Assembly (NCBI RefSeq): GCF_028009165.1 | Contig: NC_079242.1 | Location: 186,001-250,000 of the forward strand | Reading direction: 5' to 3' | Length of the DNA stretch: 64,000 nucleotides | From: Akanthomyces muscarius | Taxonomy: Eukaryota; Ascomycota; Sordariomycetes; Hypocreales; Cordycipitaceae | The notes under the pieces: generated by a model | The model's database searches: none | What the model saw: the letters and a program-made list of their open reading frames with translations, nothing else | What the model was told of the DNA's origin: nothing | Part shown: piece by piece, positions 44,053-55,183 of the stretch | How positions within the stretch are numbered: position 1 is the stretch's first letter | How the letters are laid out: each line of letters begins with the position of its first letter | Made by a program: the position numbers and the translations under genes

Positions 44053-44865
44053 TTACAGCTTCTTGCCACCAAAGTAAGATTCAATTCTGCGTTGCTTATC
44101 GTCGTGCGGAGCGCTTCCAATGCCGCCACGCGTCCGCCTCAGGTCCTGCAGATGCACCTTGCAGTTGACCTGGAGGACGTGCATGCGCAGCGGCCCGCCG
44201 CCGGGCCTGCCGTCGGGCGCGAGCTGGCGCAGTATGAGCTCGAGGTACGCCGTGTTGGACCACCAGGGCTGCAGCGGCGGCGCGCCGGGGTCCCGCATCA
44301 GCGCGGCGTCGAGGGTGAACTTGCCGCGCGGCACCCTGTCCATCAGGCAGGCGTAGATCTTGGGCAGCAGCAGCCCGTGCGCGACGACGACGTACACGTC
44401 GTCGGGCCCGGTGCCGTCGCCGTGCCGCATGTGCGGCAGCAGCACGTCGACGAGGAAGCGCCGCGCGCGGGCCTGCATCGAGGCCACCGTCTCGGCCACG
44501 TCCTCGACGTTGAGCTTGCACGCGCGGAACGCGGCGCCCTCGAGCGGGCCAAAGTCGCGCTCGCGCAGCAGCGGCGTCGTCTGCAGCGGGATGCGGGCGG
44601 CAGCGGCGGCTGCGGCCGGGGCGACGATGCCACCAGAGGCGGCGCGGCCGACGGCGGAGCGCACGGCTTCGCCTGTGCGGTGCGCGCGCTGCAGGTCCGA
44701 CGTGAAGATGGCCCGGATGGACGTGGGGAAGCGCGCGGCGAGATGGGCGCCGAGACGCTCGGCTTGGAGCACGCCGTGCGCGGTGAGGGCCGAGTCGGTG
44801 ACGCCGGCAAAGTTGCCGGCGACGTTGTCGACCGTCTCGCCGTGGCGGATGAGCAGCAGGCGCAT
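44053..44865 (-). CDS. Histidine phosphatase (phosphoglycerate-mutase-like) with PIP-box-like C-terminus
   Basis: 270 residues, intronless. The catalytic RHG motif is LLLIRHGET (His8). The second catalytic His is in YVVVAHGLLLP, and the acid/base position is likely Glu in LLRERDFGPLEG. An Ala run of eight at ~82-92 comes from GCC/GCG repeats. The tail QRRIESYFGGKKL (258-270) fits the PCNA-interaction consensus Q-x-x-(I/L/M)-x-x-(F/Y)-(F/Y), followed by basic residues. Substrate unknown; the branch includes phosphosugar and protein phosphatases. The gene converges on EME1 with a 350-bp spacer. The catalytic core is certain; the nuclear role suggested by the tail is inference. Confidence 0.9.
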   Translation of the reverse strand: MRLLLIRHGETVDNVAGNFAGVTDSALTAHGVLQAERLGAHLAARFPTSIRAIFTSDLQRAHRTGEAVRSAVGRAASGGIVAPAAAAAAARIPLQTTPLLRERDFGPLEGAAFRACKLNVEDVAETVASMQARARRFLVDVLLPHMRHGDGTGPDDVYVVVAHGLLLPKIYACLMDRVPRGKFTLDAALMRDPGAPPLQPWWSNTAYLELILRQLAPDGRPGGGPLRMHVLQVNCKVHLQDLRRTRGGIGSAPHDDKQRRIESYFGGKKL

Positions 44866-45968
44866 GGGGAAGGGAGGTGAGGTTGTGATGCAAGCCGGAA
44901 ATGTGAAGTTGGGTATAGAGGAGGGGTCAAAGTAGGTACAGCAGGCACGAGGGTATAGTCAGATTGGAGGACCCGGTGCCTGCTGCAATGAAGGGGGATG
45001 AGGTAAAGGTTCAAGATAGATAAGTAAGGTGTGAAGTTTTTTCCTTGTGTATCGTTGGTCTAAGTGAATATGTACATAAGCAGTGCTGTATCTAACGAGA
45101 ACTGTGTTTTGGTGTGCAGCGGGGCGTCTGCCGGTGTACCATGAGTCTGGACTACCCTGGAGGAATATCTAGTTGACTTTTTAGCAGTCTTTCGTCTGTT
45201 GCATGTCATGAAAGAGGCTTTATAATTCTTGAAGTGTCTCTTCTGATGTCTCGCTAGTATTTCCTATCACGTCGTCTCATGTCGAACTCTTGAGTGGTTC
45301 AGCAACGACTTCACGTCCTCTGGATGAGCTATTCTCTCCGTGGGAAGCACTGTCGGCTAAAGTGGCCAGTGTTTTGACCGAAGCGCACTGCACACACGAA
45401 CTTGTTGTGCCCATAATAATGCAAAAGAATCAAGCGGAAGAATAATGAGCCAATACAAAATTGAGAATGTGCCGGTATGGGCCTCTGCGGATTGGTTAGT
45501 ATTGTGGCAGACCCTGGCATCTTGGCATCTCCGAAAGCAATCTGCGCCGAGGGGCGTGGCGCGCCAGGCTTGTGGTTCTAGAACGCTGCCTTGATCAATA
45601 TCAAGCACGCCCAGAATATCGAATTACTCGCCTCATTCACCATTCTAGTGACTGACCAACACACTGTTACAACATTCAATAATACGATCAAGCATATGAG
45701 GGCAGTACTGGCAATTCCGCCTGGCGATCTGGAAAGGCAACTACCCCGACTTATTGGTCCTCCGCACACTGCGGGTGTATTCACAAACTTGACCCATCCA
45801 AGTTTAGTCTGCAAACCGCCGTAAACACATGTCTATTAATCTATTGCGTGAACTACACCGACCATTGTACACTGAAATACAATAAATTACGTGATCTATC
45901 TTGCGTCTCCGAGTGGTATCTTGTAAACGCAACTCACATCATTAAGCCGTTTCACGGAAGTTATTAGC
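44866..45968. other. Intergenic, 1.1 kb
   Basis: Upstream of the phosphatase and downstream of the GH16 gene. A minus-strand frame at 45578-45814 contains a hydrophobic stretch but no start context or family match, so it is not called. Nothing else recognised. Confidence 0.45.
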
Positions 45969-47266
45969 TTAGATGGCAATCGCAGCGAGGAGGAGAGCGG
46001 CAGCGCCAAAGACGGCACCGACACTGGAAGCACCGCTGGTGGGCGTACCGTTGGCAGGCGAGGTGGAGCTGGCAGAGGTGCGCGAGGAAGTCGACGTGGC
46101 CAGGGTGCTGGTCGCGTTGGTACCATTGGCGGTGGAGCTGGTGGCCGCAGTCACGGAGCTGGTCGAGTTCTTGGTCGACGAGGTCTCGGTGGTAGTGGTG
46201 GTGGTGGTGGTGGTGGTAGAGTCAGACGAAGTAGTGCTCGAGGTGCTCGAGTCATCCGAGGTAGCAGAGCTAGTCTTGGAGCTGGAAGCAGAGGTGGAAG
46301 CGGAAGAGGCAGAAGAAGAGGAAGAGGAAGAAGAAGAACCGCTGTCGCTGGCAGTAGTGCTGCTACCGTCCTTGAGGTTGATCTTGATGCTCTTGGCACT
46401 GCCAGACTTGTCACCAAAGACGTACTCCTTGACATCCTTGTCGGTGGCGCTGCTGCCGCCGGCGTAGTCGACAACCTTGATGCTCTTGTAGATGGCAGTG
46501 GAAGCGCCGTTGGAGAAGTCGGCAACGCCACCCACCCACTCGAGGGTGCCCGGGCGGTTGCCCTCGTAGCCGGCGACCCAGGCGCCGAGCTTGACCTGCA
46601 TGGGGCTCTGGGGGAAGGCATCGCCGACGGAGGCGCGGGAGAGGGTGCGCACGACGGCGCCGTTGATGATCCAGTCAATCTTCTCGGGGGTCCACTCAAA
46701 GGAGTACTTGTGGACGGCGCCGAGCGGGTTGTCGACGTCGTGGAAGCCGCCGCGGTTGAAGACGGAGTCGTCGCCCTTGGAGAAGTAGTTGGACTGGATC
46801 TGCTTGTTGTCGAAGCCGACCGTCTCAAAGTCCACTTCGTCGAGGTCGTCGGACAGCAGGACGATCGAGGTCACGATGCCCTTGCCGGCGGCGGCCTGCA
46901 TCTCGACGTCGACGCGGCCGAAGAAGAGGTAGTTGTCGGAGCGCAGCGTAGGCGCCTGGCCGGGGGCGTCCATGGCGGCAATGGCACCGCGCGAGTCGTA
47001 GGTCACGGCCTTGCCGTCCATGGCGTGGAAGCCATCGCAGGCGCCGGCGGTAAAGTCACAGTTGGCGCCGTTTTTGCCGAAAGCAGGGTCGGGCTTGCAA
47101 GCTGCGGAGAGAAACAATTAGCAAGTCAAGGAAAACGTGCGTTTGGAAGCCGAGGGCGGCAGAGATTAGGTGGCTTCGTACTGGTCTTGAGCGGGTTGCA
47201 GTCGGTCCAGGTTTGGGCCGAGACGAGCGAAACAGTGGCCAGGGCCACGGCAATCTTGGAGAACAT
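45969..47266 (-). CDS. GPI-anchored GH16 cell-wall transglycosylase (Crh/Utr2/Crf type)
   Basis: Exons on the minus strand: 47266-47182 and 47101-45969; 405 residues. The signal peptide is MFSKIAVALATVSLVSAQ. The GH16 domain holds the catalytic motif DEVDFE in SDDLDEVDFETVG, with the two Glu as nucleophile and acid/base, and downstream features such as EWTPEKIDWIINGAVVRT and QVKLGAWVAGYEGNRPGTLEW. The rest is a Ser/Thr-rich stalk with poly-Ser and a run of ten Thr (ACC repeats), then a hydrophobic tail VGAVFGAAALLLAAIAI after a small-residue omega site region: a GPI signal. Crh enzymes crosslink chitin to beta-1,6/1,3-glucan in the wall. The 5' region carries several GCCAAG sites. Confidence 0.93.
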
Positions 47267-47398
47267 TTTGAAGAGAAAGTGAGCAGCGAAATATCACGAG
47301 GCGAAAAACGAGTGTGGTGTTGTGAGGTAATGTGAAACGAAGGACTGAGTAGCTACGAGAGAGGGAGGGGAAAGAAGAGAGCAAACGAGGGACGAGGT

Positions 47399-48375
47399 GC
47401 CAAGTAACGATATTATAATACACAACCAAGAGCGAAGGCCAAGCCAAGAGTCAATAACAAGGACTCCACGAAAGGAGCCTTTGAAGAGGGCTCATCTAAC
47501 GGTGGATATGACGGGCGGACCACTCGCAAACCAACGCAGGCTAATATTACATCGAGCCAAGCGTCTCATACGACCCTCCTCATCCCCGCCAAGCAAGGGT
47601 CGCCTGGACGGTCTGGCCACTGAGAAAACAAAGGGACAAAAGGCGTCGGAAAGAGAGGAGACGCAACAGGAGGGTCCCATGCTCGGCGGGAATGCTTGGG
47701 TGCAGGCTCGGCAACAGAGGACACGAGGAAGCTCCAAAGAAGAATCTCGACAGCGGGGGCTTGCGCAGGAACACACGCGCCCACCGCAACGTAGCCTCGA
47801 TTTTTTTTTGTTAATAAAATTGAGTCCGCTCGGCGCGCCCCGCGACCAGGGGGGTGAAAGAAGGGCAAGGGGTAACTATCCATCAGAGTCCTGCAGTCAC
47901 CAGGCGCTAAATATCAGGCTGCGTGGGAAAGAAAAAAAATCACACTGGTAGGCTTGTGAAGCTGTTCCAGTAACTAGCAACAGTTGCACAGGCAATGACC
48001 GCCCAGAGAATGCCAAGAGAGCGTGTTCCATAATTCGTGTCCTAACTAAGCCAAGGGGTTGGCGGTTTTGCCTCGTTTTATTTATGCATAGCTGCGCCCC
48101 CCTGGGCTGCCGTTGCGCCGTTGGATGCGCCAACAACCGTCTCTAGCTGCCGACTTGACAGTGTGTAGACACAGGCTAACAAGGGACAAGTAAGTGTGCA
48201 CCGATGAGACAGCCCTACATCTACATGCGGGACGAGCTGAGACGGAGAGGTTTGAGATGCAAATGCGCCAGATACGGGGCGCTCTGGGGAGATGGGATGG
48301 CGTTCCGTGGCGAAGCGGCCTGCACAACTTTATTTTGTGGCCTTGGCTGGACTTGATTCTCGGCGCCGACTTGGC
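47399..48375. promoter_or_regulatory. Cluster of nine PacC core sites (GCCAAG) between GH16 and palA
   Basis: Plus-strand GCCAAG at 47399, 47438, 47443, 47556, 47588, 48012 and 48050; minus-strand copies (CTTGGC) at 48342 and 48370. A given 6-mer is expected about 0.5 times on both strands of 977 random bases. PacC/Rim101 of ascomycetes binds GCCARG. Three sites lie 133-182 bp before the GH16 start. Confidence 0.6.
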
Positions 48376-49117
48376 TTTTGCATTTGATTGCGTCAGGGGC
48401 GACAGATCGGCAACGTCGACCTTATCTGGACGGCTGGCAGCAGCCGTGTAGTTGGTTCGTTGACAGGCGACGCGTACCATCAAAAAAGAAAAAAAAGAAA
48501 AAAAAAAGAAAAATTACGAGGTTTCAAGAGAAATGCCTTGTCCAGGTAAATCATACCCGAATCGCGTGATTCGCGGCAGGGAAGTAAAAGTCTGATTGGC
48601 TAGTTTTTTGCTCGCATTTCTATTCGACCTCTGGAGTTGTCCATGTCGAATGCCACTGTCAGGCATTACCTTCGGTACCTCACCTCGCCTCCTAACATTA
48701 TTAAACTAGTGGTTTGGACCGTGTCATTGTCCCAAAACCCTCTGTACCACCTAACAAATTGACAAGCGTTGAAATTGCACGTGGCGCTGTGTACACATGC
48801 CGTTGCCCTGCATTTGTATTGCTGATGCCGGAAGCAAAATGTCTAGATTCGAGAGAAATAACCATACTGTGGTTCAGTATCCAGTACAGAAACACTATTG
48901 ATTTCAATATTCGTAGACATTGACATTCTCATCCATCTCCAAACGTCGCCCATGTCTCGAGTCGCTTGCCAGATCAACGCCGCCGCCACAGGTCGGACCC
49001 CACCAGTCGCAACCCCACCAAACGTCATCACAGGCGCCAGCTCACGAGCTGTCAACCGCAAAACAACAATCGCCAGAAAAGCGTCTACTGCCGCTCTGGA
49101 GGGCGACTCACCGCATC
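48376..49117. other. Promoter-proximal spacer of palA
   Basis: A poly-A/AG low-complexity tract lies at 48481-48513. No further PacC-type site found close to the palA start. Nothing coding. Confidence 0.5.
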
Positions 49118-51896
49118 ATGGACTCCAAGTGAGTGGGAACTGACCTCCGAACTACAGAGCTCTCGCTGATCGCTGCAGAACCAGCAGCATTCTCTCGTTG
49201 CCGTTTCGACGGTCGGTGCACCTGTCGCTCGCCACCACCATCCGCCAGTACATCAACGCCAAGTATGACCAGCACCCCGACATGTTTCGCCCGGACCTCG
49301 ACGCCATTGATACCCTGCGGACCGATGCCGTCCACGTCCGCGAACCGCACGTCAGCGGCATCAAGAAGCTCCAGGCGTACGCCGCCCAGCTGGTCTGGAT
49401 CGGCGGCAAGTTTCCAATCGACGTGCGTCACCCGGCCTGTGCCCCAGCTTGACGACGATACTAATAGAAGCGCAGATTGGCGCCGAATTCACCTGGTACC
49501 CCGCGCTAGGCTACAATACCGAACGGCCAATGGTCCGCAACAACCTCAAGTACGAGCTCATGAACGTCCTCTACAACCTGGCGTCGCTGTACTCGCAGCT
49601 CGCCATCAGCACTTCGCGCGCCAACACCGACGGTCTCAAGACGGCCGCCAACTACTTTTCGCAGGCTGCCGGCGTGCTGTCCCACTTGAAGACGACCGTC
49701 CTGCCCGAGCTGCGCATGTCGGACCCGCCCGAGGACATGGACGAGCACACGCTCGAGTCGCTGACGCAGCTGCTGCTGGCCCAGAGCCAGGAGTGCTTCT
49801 GGCAGAAGGCTGTCATGGACGGCTACAAGGACGCTTCGATTGCCAAGCTCGCCGCACGAGTCTCCGACCTCTACAATCTGGCCGGCGAGTCGGCCGTCAA
49901 GAGCGAAGCCATCAGCAGCGCCTGGATACACCACATGACGGCCAAGCACCACCACTTTGCGGCTGCCGCGCAGTATCGCGCTGCTTGTGACTGCCTGGAG
50001 AAGAGGAGATATGGCGAAGAGGTAGCACGTCTGCAGGATGCGGTACACTGCGTCAACGAAGGCATCAAGGAAACCAAGGGTGGATATCTCAACAAGATTG
50101 TTGTTGAAGACTTGAATGCGCTCAAGCGAAAGGTGGAAGAGGATCTGAAACGGGCAGAAAAAGACAACGACATCATCTTTTTGAGTAAGTCGAGCTCGCG
50201 CTGCATTACGAACGCGCACTGACTTGTATAGACATTGTGCCACCAAAGTCGGAGCTCAAGATTCTTGAACGAGCAAACATGGCCGTCGCCAGAGTGCCGA
50301 AGCAAGTCTCGGATCCCTACGAGTTCTTTGGAGACAAAGCCGAGTTTGGGCCAGCGCTCTTTTCCCGCCTGGTCCCATTTTCGGTACACGTCGCCACTTC
50401 GATATACGAGGAACGACGCGACCGAATGGTGGACCAAAATATCATCCAAGAACTCGAAACAATGACGGAGCAGTTCCACAACGTTCTGGCGTCCCTTGGT
50501 CTGCCAGGCTCTATACAAGCTGTGGAGAAGCCTCTAGGACTACCACCCAGCCTCGTACAGCATGCCGAGGAGATTCGGCAAGCAGATGGTGTCAATAGAA
50601 TTCACAAGTCCTTTATCGATATTGATAAACTGCGGGCAGCCGACATGGCTATTTTTCAGGAAGGGTTCACAACGCTGGCGGCTGAAGAGGACGAGGATCA
50701 GGAATTGCGCGCCAAGTATGGCACCGATCGGTGGTCTCGCCCCGACAGCAAAAACGACCCGCAAGGCGCAAAGCTTTGGAACCACGTCACAGAGATTGAA
50801 AGCTACTTTGAGAGTAGCTTGAGCAGCGATAGCGTGGTGCGTGAGAAATATGCAGCCAACGAGGACTTGTTGCGTATCCTGTCAGGCCCTGACAGTGGCA
50901 TCTCAAAATACGTACCTTCTGGTGGCCAGGTGGACATGCGCGAAGACCTCCGGACGTCCATGGGCAAGATCCGTAGCGCGTATAGTGACGCGGTACGCCT
51001 CGAGAGCAAGCGACGAGTCAAGGTGAAGAACTTGAAGGAGAATGCCAAGCGCGACGACATCAAGCCTGATATCCTAAAGGAAGCTGCCAGGCTGGAACGC
51101 ACATATCCCACAACCACCATTGTGCCAGCGCACTTTGAAGATTTCTTTGACAAGAGACTGGACAAGCTATATGAGCCAGAGATTGAGGCGCTGGGCAAAG
51201 AAGCCAAGGAGCAGGAGCAGCTCGTTGCACAGCTAGAGAGGGCAAATCGCGAGTTTGAGGCACAAAAGCAAAAGGGAAGCTCACGTGCGAACCGCGAACG
51301 CGAACAAGCGCTGCAGAGACTGGATTCGGCATACTACAAGTACAAGGAGATTCTCAACAACTTGGACGTGGGCCGGAAATTCTACAATGACCTGAGCAAA
51401 ATTGTTGGGCAAGGCTTCCGGGATGTAGCCAAGTCGTGGGTTGCTCAGCGGCGTATGGAAGCCAGAGCTTTAGAAGAGTGAGTTTGCTTTTACCGTTGGT
51501 GAGAGAGCGGTGCTAACACAGTCCAGGGAGCTAAGCATGCCAACGCTGTCGAATCTCAACATATCGAGAAACCGCACGCCGGTACACAACGCGCCTCCGC
51601 AGGGAATTTACCAACAGCAACAGCCCCAGCAACAAAGCTATTACGGTGGCATGCCGCAGCAGGGCGGGCCGGTGGAGGTTGCAGCCATCCAGTCGTGGGC
51701 TGGCGCGGGCGGCAACGTGCAGCAACCACAGCCCATGCCTCCCGTGGCGAACCCGATGGGCGGGATGTGGACGCCGGGGGCAGGTATCCAGTTCGGAGGA
51801 GGAGGACCGCCGCAGACGGGAGGCGGCAGCGGCGGTGAAGGGCAGCAACCGGGGCAAGGGACATGGAATCCAAACTCGGGCATCAAATTTGGGTAG
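49118..51896 (+). CDS. palA: PalA/Rim20-type BRO1-domain protein (ambient pH signalling)
   Basis: Exons 49118-49128, 49179-49422, 49476-50184, 50232-51477, 51527-51896; 859 residues. An 11-nt first exon gives MDSKTSSILSLPFRRSVHLSLA; LPFRR-x-V-x-L near the N-terminus is what separates PalA/Rim20 from Bro1 itself. The BRO1 banana-shaped domain covers ~1-390 (WIGGKFPIDIGAEFTWYPALGY; KYELMNVLYNLASLYSQLA; ESAVKSEAIS). A coiled-coil V-domain follows (KNLKENAKRDDIKPD; RRMEARALEE). The Gln/Gly/Pro-rich tail ends NSGIKFG. PalA bridges ESCRT-III and the YPx(L/I) motifs of PacC so that PacC is cleaved at alkaline pH. The neighbouring PacC-type sites fit this pathway. Confidence 0.88.
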
Positions 51897-52241
51897 CTGA
51901 GATTTCTGCTGTGGGCATCGAAAGCAAAAGTAAGAAGAATATGAGAACTTATAGCATGGGACAAGCAAAGGGTTGAAAATTTGATATCATTTATTCTGTA
52001 GCCATCGCCTTCTCAATCTGCAAGATGGAACAAACCTATTACACTAAGATACAAAGGAAAAGACGTAAAATGTGGCTAAGCTCATCAGCACGGAACGGGT
52101 ATTTCAAAAGTCAAAAGTCCTCCCCACCCCCCCAAAACATGGAAAATATGACAGTCTATATGCGAAACCATTATAAAACACGCAAGACCAATTACCAAGA
52201 CCAAAAAGTCGACGCAACATCAAAACCGGTGTTGGACCCCG
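51897..52241. other. Convergent spacer
   Basis: 345 bp between palA and the flotillin gene. Nothing recognised beyond a C8 run near 52125. Confidence 0.5.
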
Positions 52242-53819
52242 TCAACGCCCACCGTTGACCTTGGCCTTGGCCTGGCCCTGCTCCTGCTGCATCGCCTGCT
52301 GCGCGGCATTCAGCTTGCCAAACTGCCACTCGGGGAGCGTGATGCCCGTCTGCTCGTTGATGGTTGTCATGAGCGGCGGCAGCATCTGGTAGACGTTGCG
52401 CATCGCATCCGCCGCATCGCTGCTGCCGCCACCACCACCACCACCAGCGCTGCTTCCGGTGTTCCACACGGAAATCTTGGGCTCGAGGCCGCGAATCGCC
52501 GCGGCGTTGGCCTTGGCCAGCTCGACGTAGGTGCCCTTTTCAATCATCAGGTACTGGAGCAGCCCCGCGGGCCCGCCAAAGGCCGTCGACATCTTGCCGT
52601 ACGCGTCGGCCATGGCCGCCATGCCCTCTGCCTCCTTGAGGCGCCTCACCACGTCGGCGTCGGCCGTCTGCTGCGTCGCGTAGCTGCCGGCCTCGGCGTC
52701 GACCCTGACCCTGAAGGCGTCGGCCTCGGCGTCTCTCTGCTTGGCCTCCTGCTTGGCCCTCGCCTCGGCCGCAATCTCGTACGCCGCCGCGTCGGCCTTT
52801 TGCTGGGTGCTCTCCTTTGCAATCGTCGCCTTGACGACGTCGACGGCTCGCAGACGCTCGAGCTCGGCGGCGGCGCGCTTGATCTCAACCTCCTTCTTGA
52901 GGTCCTCGTCGGTGGACTGGATGGTGCGCTGGGCCGTGACCTTGGCAATGTCGACGTCGCGGTCGAGGGCCGTCTGCTTGGTGCTGAGGCGGGCGCCGGC
53001 GGCGGCGCGCTCAATGTCGCGCTCCGTCTTCTGCACGGCCGTCTCGGCGTGGATCTTGGCGATTTCGCGCTCCTGCTCGCCGCGGCGCTTGGACTCGCCG
53101 ACGTTGCCCTTGAGCTGCGCCTCGGCGACGTCGATGCGCGCCTGGTTGGTGGCGCCCTCGTGGGCCTTGCGGGAGAGGGACTCGAAGTAGACGGAGTTGG
53201 GGGCGTCTTTCAGCTCTTTGACCTGAGTTGCCAGTCAGTATTGTAGTTGAGCAAGAGTAAAACTCGGCAGTTAAAAAAAACATACGTTGGAGTTCCAGAT
53301 GCGCAGGCCAAACTGGTTCAGCTCGCTCTGAATGTTGTGAAAGATGCGCTTCTTGAACATTTCGCGCTCGGTAAAGATTTCCTCCATGGTCATGCTCGAC
53401 ACGAGCACGCGGGTCTCGCCCTCGATGATACCCTTGACAATGTTGGCAACGTGGCGGCGCTTCTCGTCGCGGCCCTCCTTGGCGTCGTCGCCCTGGGAGA
53501 GCAGCATAGCGTACTTCATGAGGGCGTCGCCGCGGTCCTCGCGGGCCAGGTCGTCCTGCTCCTCGCCGCTGGCGGGGGCCGTCGTGTTGGCGCCGCGCGA
53601 GTTGACGTCGGGCCCGACGGTGAAGACGACGGGCAGGGCAAACTGCAGCTTCTCCTTGGTCATGGCCAGCAGGTCCATGGCGTAGTCCTGGGGCTGGACG
53701 CTGAAGCGGGTGCAGCGCTGCAGGGGCCAGACCCAGGTGGCTTTTGTGATTTTGACATTCTTGATGCCCATGCCGGTGATGGCGAGGTACTCGTCGGGGG
53801 CGGAGATTTTGTACGACAT
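52242..53819 (-). CDS. Flotillin (SPFH/band 7 protein)
   Basis: Exons on the minus strand: 53819-53286 and 53222-52242; 504 residues. The N-terminal SPFH domain begins MSYKISAPDEYLAITGMGI and contains EGETRVLVSSMTMEEIFTER. It is followed by a long charged coiled coil (ERDIERAAAGARLSTKQ; AAYEIAAEARAKQEAKQRDAEA) and the flotillin end region with GLLQYLMIEKGTYVELAKANA. A Gly run of seven (GGT repeats) lies before the C-terminal Gln-rich tail. Flotillins scaffold lipid microdomains on the inner face of the plasma membrane; in filamentous fungi they relate to polarity and septa. The start is set at MSYK because the upstream open frame is His/Pro-rich leader. Confidence 0.92.
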
Positions 53820-55183
53820 GGCTGCGGTGGGTGAGTGTTGATGGCAGTGGTGTGTGTGTGTGTGTGCAGGTGGTGTAAGTGGTGTAAGTGAAACTGTATT
53901 AGTCGCGGGTATTGGTTGCCACAACGAAGGGTCGAAAGTGTAGTAGCGAGTGTCAGTGGCTCGTGAGAAAGATGAGGAAAATTCGCCGAGGCACTGCAAG
54001 ATTTTATATTCGTCGTTAGGCTGTCATGATGGTGACACAAAGTATGTCTGCGGCTGAGGATGCTCATGAACACGAGGCTGCGACAAGGTCATCGTCGTGA
54101 ACAAGCGTAGGCGTCTGGGGAGCTTGAGCTTGTTCCCCACCACCCGCCACGAGGGCAATTAGTTAGCGGGCGTTTAGCGGTGTTGCAGGGCGATTGGGCG
54201 GAATGGCTGGTGGTGGCGCAGCAGCTTTGGGCCGCTTTCAGGCACAGGCGGGCTCCTGGAAACTGCCTGCCAGCGTCTTACAGGGCGAATGTGGCATGTT
54301 TCAGTGGAGCTCAAACGCTGTAAGATGAAGATGCAGGGACCTTTTCTCCACTGGAGCTAGCCGCCCCATGCTGCTTGGCTGCGCCCGACGTGTGCTCACA
54401 TCTCCGGGGAGCCTGCAGGACGGGACATGAGTAACAAGCTCGAGATTGTTCCGAAAGCGCGTTGGTCGGGGGCTGTGTTGGTGAATTGCACTGATGCACA
54501 GAAAAAGTGTATCAACGAGGCTGTCAAGGGAAATGAGTTGTACGAATATGCAGGTACTGCTTTTGACACATCCGCGAGAGCTGTCTTGTAACATCCTTAC
54601 AGTGCATATACGCTGTATTCTCACCCACAGTAAAGCAGCAGCAGCTCTACCTTGGGCACCTGTGCGCGTACTCCAATAGCCATCATTCCCGAATCTTGGC
54701 ACTGTCGCGATTGCCAAGATATAACATTTGGTTTTAAACATCATATGTAAGATGACATGGCGTCACATCAGAGGTCGCTCGACCCCTGCCCCCACCAAAT
54801 ACGCCCTGTCGCATCCAGTGACCGACTTTGGTCTTGGTATGCCGCCCCGGCCCGCCACTACTGTAGTGAATAAACACAACACACCATCATCACTTACACG
54901 CCACCATGCACGGCGCTCACCAAGTGCCGAATCGCGACCTACTCAGCCTCGTCTGAATCGGAGGACAAAAAAAATCATTTTAAACATATCTTCATAAAGC
55001 ATAACATCATATATACAGTTTCCAACACACAGGCAGGGGCCACCATACCAGCCCGTACGCCATTGCATCCACGTGACACACTTCTCATGCAAACAGCCTC
55101 GCGACTCCGTACCAAGACTCATCCCTGCCCATGCGACCTCACGAGCTGAGCATTCACAGCCCCCGCCACACACAGCTTCCCGA
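53820..55183. other. Intergenic, 1.4 kb
   Basis: Upstream of flotillin (GT dinucleotide run near 53850-53866) and downstream of the ADAM gene. No gene, RNA or repeat family recognised. Confidence 0.5.

Noticed and set aside
43852..44880. 342-codon plus-strand open frame
   Set aside because: Antisense of the histidine phosphatase, which has clear catalytic motifs.
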